A DNA stretch of 10,567 bases from JALOAT01 sp050179875. GTDB taxonomy: Bacteria > Pseudomonadota > Gammaproteobacteria > Thiohalomonadales > Thiohalomonadaceae. The stretch covers positions 1-10,567 of the forward strand of contig JBFXES010000100.1 in assembly GCA_050179875.1 (NCBI GenBank). Direction: 5' to 3'. Below, in pieces: positions 5,618 through 10,567 of the stretch (position 1 is the first letter of the stretch; every line of letters starts with the position of its first letter). The position numbers and the translations under genes were made by a program. Below the pieces are notes generated by a model, which was not told the DNA's origin, searched no databases, and was given only the letters and a program-made list of their open reading frames with translations.

Positions 5618-6019
5618 ATGAAGCCAGGCCTGCCGATCCTTCCCGTGCTAAAGGTGATTGCGGCAACGGTGGAGGCGTCCCACTACAACCATGTGCGACT
5701 GGTGCTCCGGCGCATGGGCACGCCGCAGGAACTGGTGCTGGGTTCGCGCGGGCTTTCCATCACCCTGGATCGGCATGCCTGGGTGCTGGTCGACCGCCAT
5801 CTCGAAGACCTGCCGCTCATGGCCTGGACCGATTTCGATACGCAGCGCCGCAGCGGACTTCATTCACCGATCCAGTGCCGCATTCTGCTCTACCATGAAT
5901 ACGCCCAGGCGGTGCGGCATAACGTGCTCGGGGAACTGGACCGCCGGCTTCAGACCCTGCTCATGGGGCAGCGCATGGCGGGCCCCCGTTCCCAGCTGGT
6001 GGCGTTCCGGCCCCGGTAA
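5618..6019 (+). CDS. Uncharacterised small protein, paralogue 3 of 3 upstream of cbbM
   Basis: A 133-residue soluble protein of the same unknown family, closest by eye to copy 1, sharing Pro-x-Leu-Lys-Val near the N-terminus and Ala-Trp-Thr-Asp-Phe. Block A is Tyr23-Asn-His-Val-Arg-Leu-Val-Leu-Arg-Arg. Block B runs from Trp55 to Phe73 with Asp-Arg-His-Leu-Glu-Asp-Leu-Pro. Block C is Ser-Pro-Ile-Gln-Cys87, five residues, His93-Glu-Tyr-Ala. The start ATG at 5618 has a good ribosome site, GGGGAG, six bases upstream. The frame is open back to 5543, but that part is the promoter region. This copy is nearest to cbbM, 156 bases upstream on the same strand, and could be co-transcribed with it if no terminator intervenes; I see none. 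Association with RuBisCO expression, assembly or regulation is suggested by position alone. Confidence 0.85.
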   Translation: MKPGLPILPVLKVIAATVEASHYNHVRLVLRRMGTPQELVLGSRGLSITLDRHAWVLVDRHLEDLPLMAWTDFDTQRRSGLHSPIQCRILLYHEYAQAVRHNVLGELDRRLQTLLMGQRMAGPRSQLVAFRPR

Positions 6020-6175
6020 AGCATAAGGTGTGATTTATATGCATCATCAAAATATCGAAGTGGCCTTATAAAGCCGGCCCGTATATCCTTTCCCCCAACA
6101 CGACGGGACGGGCTTCCAAGTACCCATCCCGCCGCAGGATTCCGCTTTCTCTCACGTCAAATCAAGGGTGAATCA
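6020..6175 (+). promoter_or_regulatory. cbbM leader: AT-rich promoter region and hairpin
   Basis: Bases 6020-6072 are strikingly AT-rich for this GC-rich window and contain the palindrome ATGCAT (6039-6044), TGAT-N8-ATCA (6031-6046), and TATAAA (6067-6072) inside a near-palindrome GGCcTTATAAaGCC (6062-6075). TATATC (6082-6087) is a second possible -10. No good -35 is visible, as expected if an activator is required. Such genes are usually driven by the LysR-type regulator CbbR, whose sites are AT-rich and degenerate; I cannot name a definite CbbR box. Further down, CGGGACGGG (6104-6112) pairs with CCCATCCCG (6123-6131) with one mismatch around a 10-base loop. The ribosome site AAGGGTG (6164-6170) precedes the ATG by five bases. 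Confidence 0.5.
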
Positions 6176-7567
6176 ATGGACCAGTCGAACCGCTACGCGC
6201 GCCTTGATCTCAAGGAAGCCGATCTCATCAAGGGCGGCCGCCACGTGCTGTGCGCCTACATCATGAAGCCCAAGAAGGGCTACGACTACCTGGCCACGGC
6301 TGCGCACTTCGCTGCCGAGTCCTCCACCGGCACCAACGTGGAAGTGTGCACCACCGATGATTTCACCAAGGGCGTCGACGCGCTGGTGTACGAGATCGAC
6401 GAAGCCAAGGAGCTGATGAAGATCGCGTACCCCATCGAGCTGTTCGATCGCAACATCATCGACGGCCGCGCCATGATCGCGTCCTTCCTCACCCTGACCA
6501 TCGGCAACAACCAGGGCATGGGCGACGTCGAGTACGCGAAGATGTACGACTTCTACGTCCCGCCCAAGTACCTGCAGCTGTTCGACGGCCCGTCCATGAA
6601 CATCGTGGACATGTGGCGCGTCCTCGGCCGTCCCGTGGTCAACGGCGGCATGGTGGTCGGCACCATCATCAAGCCCAAGCTCGGCCTGCGTCCGCAGCCC
6701 TTCGCCGATGCCTGCTACATGTTCTGGCTGGGCGGCGACTTCATCAAGAACGACGAGCCCCAGGGCAACCAGGTCTTCGCCCCGCTGAAGGACACCATGC
6801 GCGCCGTGGCCGACGCCATGCGCCGCGCCCAGGACGAGACCGGTGAGGCCAAGCTGTTCTCCGCCAACATCACCGCCGACGACCCGGCCGAGATGATCGC
6901 CCGCGGCGAATTCATCCTGGAGACCTTCGGCGAGAACGCCTCCCACGTGGCCTTCCTGGTGGACGGCTACGTGGCCGGCCCCACCGCCGTCACCACCGCG
7001 CGTCGCAACTTCCCGAACCAGTTCCTGCACTTCCACCGTGCAGGCCACGGTGCGGTGACCAGCCCGCAGTCCAAGCGCGGTTACACCGCCTTCGTGCACT
7101 GCAAGATGACCCGTCTCATGGGCGCCTCCGGCATGCACGTCGGCACCATGGGCTACGGCAAGATGGAAGGCGACGCCAAGGACAAGAACATCGCCTACAT
7201 GCTGGAGCGTGACAGCGCCGACGGCCCCTACTACCACCAGGAATGGCTGGGCATGAAGGCCACTACACCCATCATCTCCGGTGGCATGAACGCCATCCGC
7301 CTGCCCGGCTTCTTCGACAACCTGGGCCACTCCAACGTGATCCAGACCTCCGGCGGCGGCGCCTTCGGCCACAAGGACGGCGGTACCGCCGGCGCCAAGT
7401 CCCTGCGTCAGGCCCAGGACGCCTGGCAGAAGGGCATCAACCTGGTCGACTACGCGAAGGATCACCCGGAACTCAGGGGCGCCTTCGAGACCTTCCAGGC
7501 CGATGCCGACCGGCTCTACCCCGGCTGGCGCGACGCCCTCGGCGTCAAGGCCAAGGCCCACAAGTAA
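6176..7567 (+). CDS. cbbM: Form II ribulose-1,5-bisphosphate carboxylase/oxygenase
   Basis: The 463-residue form II RuBisCO large chain carboxylates ribulose bisphosphate to two 3-phosphoglycerates, the CO2-fixing step of the Calvin cycle, in the cytoplasm. It works as a homodimer or higher oligomer with no small subunit. Active-site positions match the Rhodospirillum rubrum enzyme numbering exactly: Glu48, Asn111, Lys166 and Lys168, carbamylated Lys191 with metal ligands Asp193 and Glu194 (Gly-Gly-Asp-Phe-Ile-Lys-Asn-Asp-Glu), His287, Arg288, His321, loop-6 Lys329 and Ser368. Length and ends are normal, so it should be active. The start has a fair ribosome site, and codon use is strongly biased to GC-ending codons, as expected of a highly expressed gene. 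A strong terminator follows, so it is not co-transcribed with downstream genes. cbbR, cbbQ and cbbO, often beside cbbM, are absent from the window. Form II enzymes have low CO2/O2 specificity and suit low-oxygen or high-CO2 conditions. Confidence 0.99.
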   Translation: MDQSNRYARLDLKEADLIKGGRHVLCAYIMKPKKGYDYLATAAHFAAESSTGTNVEVCTTDDFTKGVDALVYEIDEAKELMKIAYPIELFDRNIIDGRAMIASFLTLTIGNNQGMGDVEYAKMYDFYVPPKYLQLFDGPSMNIVDMWRVLGRPVVNGGMVVGTIIKPKLGLRPQPFADACYMFWLGGDFIKNDEPQGNQVFAPLKDTMRAVADAMRRAQDETGEAKLFSANITADDPAEMIARGEFILETFGENASHVAFLVDGYVAGPTAVTTARRNFPNQFLHFHRAGHGAVTSPQSKRGYTAFVHCKMTRLMGASGMHVGTMGYGKMEGDAKDKNIAYMLERDSADGPYYHQEWLGMKATTPIISGGMNAIRLPGFFDNLGHSNVIQTSGGGAFGHKDGGTAGAKSLRQAQDAWQKGINLVDYAKDHPELRGAFETFQADADRLYPGWRDALGVKAKAHK

Positions 7568-7602
7568 TTTCGTTCCTTCGTTTTTTGCGTCACCTTGGTC
7601 AG

Positions 7603-7631
7603 AGCCCCCGCGCGAGCGGGGGCTATTTTTT
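7603..7631 (+). terminator. Strong rho-independent terminator of cbbM
   Basis: A perfect 9-bp stem AGCCCCCGC (7603-7611) / GCGGGGGCT (7616-7624) with loop GCGA is followed by A and six T (7626-7631). It begins 35 bases after the cbbM stop codon. This is a textbook intrinsic terminator and marks the end of the RuBisCO transcript. Confidence 0.95.
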
Positions 7632-7780
7632 GTCACGCAGATCCGGCGGTGTCGTTGCTGGCGAGCGCGGCCTCGGACCCAATGCAGGAGGCGGCGCAGG
7701 CCGTCGAACGAGCCCGCTTCAACCCGGAGGCGATCGAGACGCACGGTTTCGAGACCTCCACCCCAGGCGGCTTACGCCCC

Positions 7781-7890
7781 AACGTATGACGACGGCGACC
7801 ATCTGTGCGCCCCACGCCGTGAAACAGGGAACAGGGTCAGGCACGGGCCGCATGGCCTCCTGCCCCGGGGCGCACCGGCGTCGTCACGTT
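7781..7890. repeat. Imperfect long inverted repeat (~110 bases)
   Basis: Left arm AACGT (7781-7785), GACGACG (7788-7794) and GTGCGCCCC (7805-7813) pair in the same order with right-arm segments 7886-7890, 7879-7885 and 7867-7875: 21 base pairs broken by a two-base bulge and an internal loop (10 against 3 bases). The enclosed 53 bases contain smaller complementary parts, CAGG/CCTG (7838-7841 with 7858-7861) and GGCC-gcat-GGCC (7846-7857). It could be a decayed miniature mobile element, a structured RNA or a recombination site. No flanking target duplication is evident. Confidence 0.5.
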
Positions 7891-7927
7891 ACGGACGCGG
7901 TCGAAGCTTTACTAAGAAGTTCCACCC

Positions 7928-7956
7928 TTGTTGTTGTTAAAGGCAGCCTTTAATAT
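7928..7956 (+). promoter_or_regulatory. Promoter of the Fic gene with embedded palindromic operator
   Basis: TTGTTG (7928-7933), a 17-base spacer and TAATAT (7951-7956) make a good sigma70-like promoter, with a predicted start near 7963 and a leader of about 33 bases to the ATG at 7996. Within it, 7937-7953 read TTAAAGGCAGCCTTTAA, a perfect palindrome with 8-base arms around one central A. It covers most of the spacer and the first bases of the -10, the classic place for a repressor site. The regulator is not known; candidates are the products of the two genes downstream, both of which have DNA-binding-type domains. Confidence 0.68.
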
Positions 7957-7995
7957 CTCGGCGGTTTTCCGACCTTGTTAAGGGCTGGCGAAAGC

Positions 7996-9135
7996 ATGGA
8001 GTCCATTTCGCGCGCGGGTGTCTATCAATTGCAGCCAGGCGGCTACCGTGCCTTTATCCCTTCGCCTCTGCCGCCCACCCCGCCGGTAGTCATGGACGAT
8101 GCCATGCAACAGGCGCTCTCCCGGGCCGACCGCGCCCTTGGTCGCCTCGACGGATCCATCCGTACCCTGCCCAATCCCGATCTCTTTGTTTTCATGTACG
8201 TGCGCAAGGAGGCGGTGCTCTCCAGCCAGATCGAAGGGACCCAGAGTTCCCTCAACGACCTGCTGGAGGCGGAGGCGGCCATCTTCGATGCGGAGCGCCC
8301 GCGCGATGTGGACGAGGTGCTCAACTACGTCCGCGCCATGAACTACGGCCTCGCGCGCCTCGACACCCTGCCGCTGTCGGTGCGCCTCATCCGGGAGATC
8401 CACCAGCAGTTGCTGGAAGGCGTGCGCGGCGGTCACAAGCACCCGGGCGAACTGCGCCAGACCCAGAACTGGAGCGGGCCCGCGGGCTGCACACTCAGGA
8501 GCGCCACCTTCGTCCCGCCGCCGCCCCAACTCGTGCCTGAGGTGTTGGGCGACCTGGAGAAGTTTCTCCACGAGGACCACCTTCCTGCGCTCATCACCAT
8601 CGGCCTCGCCCACGCCCAGTTCGAGACCATCCACCCGTTCCTCGACGGCAACGGCCGCGTGGGCCGCCTGCTCATCGCCTTCCTGCTCTACCAGCGCGGG
8701 ATCCTGCACAAGCCGGTGCTCTATCTCTCCCACTACTTCAAGCGCAACCGCAACGAGTATTACGAGCGCCTGCAGGCGGTGCGCGACCGGGGCGACTGGG
8801 AAGGGTGGCTGCGCTTCTTCCTCGCGGGCGTCCACGACGTGGCGCAGGAGGCGACCGACACGGCGCGCAAGATCGTCGACCTGCGCGAACAGCACCGCCA
8901 GTTGATCACCCAACACTTAGGCCGCGTCACCGGCAACGCCCTCAAGGTGCTGGAACACCTCTACGAGCGCCCCATCATCAGCGTGGGCGACATCATGCAA
9001 CTGACCAAGGTCACCTTCCCGCCCGCGAGCAGCCTGATGCAGAAGCTGGTGGAACACGGCTTGCTGACCGAGATCACCGGGCAGGCCCGCAACCGGCAGT
9101 TCCGGTATGGGCCTTATATCGAACTCTTCAGCTAG
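7996..9135 (+). CDS. Class II Fic family protein (putative AMP-transferase)
   Basis: A 379-residue Fic protein. Fic enzymes usually transfer AMP from ATP to a Tyr, Ser or Thr of a target protein. The N-terminal Fic_N region holds the inhibitory motif [ST]-x3-E-[GN] as Ser76-Ser-Gln-Ile-Glu80-Gly81, whose Glu blocks ATP binding until relieved; this placement marks class II. The core motif is complete at His213-Pro-Phe-Leu-Asp-Gly-Asn-Gly-Arg-Val-Gly-Arg224, including catalytic His213, so activity is likely. Residues about 313-370 look like a winged helix-turn-helix, the layout of the Shewanella SoFic group. The ATG at 7996 is preferred over an upstream TTG at 7975 because the predicted promoter would leave the TTG almost no leader; the ribosome site is weak either way. 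The AlbA-type gene follows 49 bases later on the same strand. The target is unknown; roles from stress regulation to defence are possible. Confidence 0.95.
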   Translation: MESISRAGVYQLQPGGYRAFIPSPLPPTPPVVMDDAMQQALSRADRALGRLDGSIRTLPNPDLFVFMYVRKEAVLSSQIEGTQSSLNDLLEAEAAIFDAERPRDVDEVLNYVRAMNYGLARLDTLPLSVRLIREIHQQLLEGVRGGHKHPGELRQTQNWSGPAGCTLRSATFVPPPPQLVPEVLGDLEKFLHEDHLPALITIGLAHAQFETIHPFLDGNGRVGRLLIAFLLYQRGILHKPVLYLSHYFKRNRNEYYERLQAVRDRGDWEGWLRFFLAGVHDVAQEATDTARKIVDLREQHRQLITQHLGRVTGNALKVLEHLYERPIISVGDIMQLTKVTFPPASSLMQKLVEHGLLTEITGQARNRQFRYGPYIELFS

Positions 9136-9184
9136 GCGCGCCTGCCATGGGATGCGACGTGCCTGTTAGATTGACCTCTGCCAG

Positions 9185-10567
9185 ATGGCGAATGAGCGGC
9201 GACAAGAACTTATGACCACGGAAGGCCAGCAGATCGACAAGAAATCTCTTTCGCTGCTTGTCAGCGACAGTGGGTTCATGGATTTGGCCCGAGCCTGCGT
9301 CTGTTTCGCCAATGCATCCGGCGGGCGCCTGCTCATCGGCGTCGAAGATCGCGACAGTGCGCCGCCCGCAGGGCAACGCATTGCGTCCGACCTCATGGAC
9401 CGGCTGCGTCGGCGCGTTGGCGAACTCACCGTCAACGTCACGGTCACGCCGGAGCTGCGCCGGGCAAGCAACGGTGGCGAATACATCGAACTCCATGTGG
9501 CCCGCGCCCCTAATGTCGCTTCCACCCGCGATGGGCGCTACTACATGCGCATCGGTGACCAATGCCGCCCTCTGGTAGGCGATGAGGTCACGCGGCTCCT
9601 CAACGAGCGGGCGGCCCTTCCCTGGGAGACGCTCACCACCCAACAGGTACCGCGCGCCGCGGTCGACCCGGGGAAATTCGCCGCCTTCGTACGCGACATC
9701 CGCGCATCCGACCGGGTCAAGTCATCGGTGAAAGAGAAATCCCCCGAGGAGCTGCTTGAGCACTATCACCTCGCAGAAGGGAGCTTCCTTACCAATCTTG
9801 GCATCCTCTGTCTTGGCCGGCGCGCTGATCGCGCGCGGCTCGGCAGTGCGCCGGTGGTCCAGTTCCTCAAGTACGACGAACTGGGCAACAAGGTGAACAA
9901 GCTGGTCTGGGATGACTACGACCTCTCACCCATGGAACTGGTGGAAGCGGTGTGGCGCGAGGTGCCCGATTTTCGCGAACGCTACGAGTTACCGGATGGC
10001 CTCTACCGCCAATACGTGCCCGCCTACGACGAAGTGGTGGTGCGCGAGTTGCTGGTCAACGCGCTCGTTCACCGGCCCTATACCCAGCGCGGCGATATCT
10101 TCCTGAACCTTCACCCCGATCGCCTGGAGGTGGTGAGGTCAGTTGCCGCTCGGAGTCACAACCTCGAACATTCTCCACGAGTCGCGCCGCCAAAACGACC
10201 ATCTGGCGCGCGTCTTCCACGACTTGAAACTCATGGAGCGTGAGGGGAGCGGCTTCGACAAGATGTACGACGTGCTCCTCTCCCAAGGCAAACCGCCGCC
10301 GGAGGCGCGCGAGGGGGCGGACCGCGTCGAGGTGGTGGTGCAGCGGCGCATCCTCAATCCGCGCGTAATCGATTTCGTTGCCAAGGCGGATGAGCACTTT
10401 CACCTGACCCAGCGCGAGCGCAACACGCTGGGTTTCCTGGAGCAACACGAGGCGCTGACGGCGCGCGAACTGACTCAACTGCTGGAATTGCACGAGGCGG
10501 AGAAGCTCACGCCTTGGCTCGGAAGACTACAGGGGTGGGGCCTGGTGGATCATGCGGGCCGCACCCA
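9185..10567 (+). pseudogene. AlbA/Schlafen-type ATP-binding regulator, frameshifted, runs off window
   Basis: This belongs to the family with an N-terminal AlbA_2/Schlafen-like domain (about residues 20-140, with Phe-Ala-Asn-Ala-Ser-Gly-Gly-Arg-Leu-Leu-Ile-Gly-Val), a C-terminal GHKL-type ATPase domain (HATPase_c_4; N-box Glu288-Leu-Leu-Val-Asn292-Ala) and a final winged helix. Members are often annotated RecG-like or putative DNA-binding; most are uncharacterised. The frame is good to codon 317 (10133-10135). The family then expects an Asn-Pro-Gly segment, but here a single A is followed by GGTCAG, and the homologous reading resumes one frame over from 10137 (Gly-Gln-Leu-Pro-Leu-Gly-Val, then Glu-Gly-Ser-Gly-Phe) and stays open to the window end. 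Unrepaired, the first frame stops at 10243 after 35 unrelated residues. About five bases seem lost. Start is ATG 9185, or ATG 9212 as an alternative; neither has a good ribosome site. It may be a true pseudogene or a sequencing error. Confidence 0.85.

Larger units (their letters stand above)
7632..7995. other. Gene-poor spacer between cbbM and the Fic gene
   Basis: These 364 bases hold no gene I can support. The best candidate is a plus-strand frame from a GTG at 7649 to a TGA at 7787-7789 (46 codons) encoding an Ala/Glu-rich, helix-like segment. It has no ribosome site and I do not recognise it; it could be the tail of a decayed gene. The right half carries an imperfect inverted repeat (7781-7890) and the Fic promoter with its palindrome (7928-7956). 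Several short reading frames on the minus strand here continue from antisense of cbbM and are not credible. Confidence 0.5.

Noticed and set aside
6173..7744. 523-codon open frame antisense to cbbM
   Set aside because: It is the mirror of a strongly GC-biased third codon position in a highly conserved gene; its His/Gly/Val-rich product resembles no protein family.
7649..7789. Small gene after the cbbM terminator
   Set aside because: Only 46 codons from a GTG, no ribosome site, no recognisable motif, and the stop lies inside the inverted repeat; too weak to annotate as a gene.
7781..7890. Integron attC site
   Set aside because: The element begins with AAC, ends with GTT and has bulged bases, as attC sites do, but the flanks do not fit the RYYYAAC and GTTRRRY core sites and no integrase or second site is present.
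10121..10145. Programmed ribosomal frameshift in the AlbA-type gene
   Set aside because: No slippery heptamer or stimulating hairpin is visible, and the conserved Asn-Pro codons themselves are missing, which points to a deletion.
1..10567. CRISPR arrays, tRNA or rRNA genes, insertion sequences
   Set aside because: No regularly spaced repeats, no cloverleaf with a T-arm consensus, no rRNA-like sequence and no transposase-like frame were seen on either strand.

Overview
The window looks like chromosomal DNA from a GC-rich autotrophic proteobacterium, probably a gamma- or betaproteobacterial sulfur or iron oxidiser. The evidence is a complete form II RuBisCO gene (cbbM), a FadL-type outer-membrane porin with a Gram-negative signal peptide, a lipoprotein signal, and several families common in proteobacteria. 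No ribosomal RNA, tRNA, CRISPR array or intact insertion sequence is visible.

Layout. Bases 1-3100 are all minus strand. In plus-strand coordinate order they are a truncated lipoprotein (1-208), an exported dienelactone-hydrolase-family enzyme (271-1062), a SemiSWEET sugar transporter (1149-1406), an unknown 102-residue protein (1443-1751), a TerC-family membrane protein (1828-2562) and a WbuC-type cupin (2612-3100). From 3182 every gene is on the plus strand: a FadL/OmpP1 porin (3182-4432); three small uncharacterised proteins that are clearly paralogues of each other (4612-5025, 5090-5488, 5618-6019); cbbM (6176-7567) closed by a strong terminator; a gene-poor spacer of about 430 bases; a class II Fic AMP-transferase-family protein (7996-9135); and an AlbA/Schlafen-type ATP-binding regulator (from 9185) with a frameshift, which runs off the window end.

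How the parts fit together. The most distinctive content is the tandem triplet of about 15 kDa proteins directly ahead of cbbM. They share three motif blocks, including an invariant Cys-x5-His-x-Tyr-Ala segment, and I cannot assign them to a known family. A hairpin with a short T run follows the second copy, and a good sigma70-like promoter (TTGATC-N17-TATAAC) precedes the third. This suggests copies 1-2 and copy 3 are separately transcribed. cbbM has its own AT-rich leader with a hairpin. Neither a cbbR regulator nor cbbQ/cbbO activase genes flank cbbM here.

The Fic/AlbA pair looks like an accessory module. Its promoter (TTGTTG-N17-TAATAT) carries a 17-base perfect odd palindrome lying between the -35 and -10 elements and overlapping the -10, a likely operator. 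The partner gene appears broken by a deletion of about five bases inside the conserved Asn-Pro-Gly region of its ATPase domain. The spacer ahead of this module holds an imperfect inverted repeat of about 110 bases whose origin is unknown.
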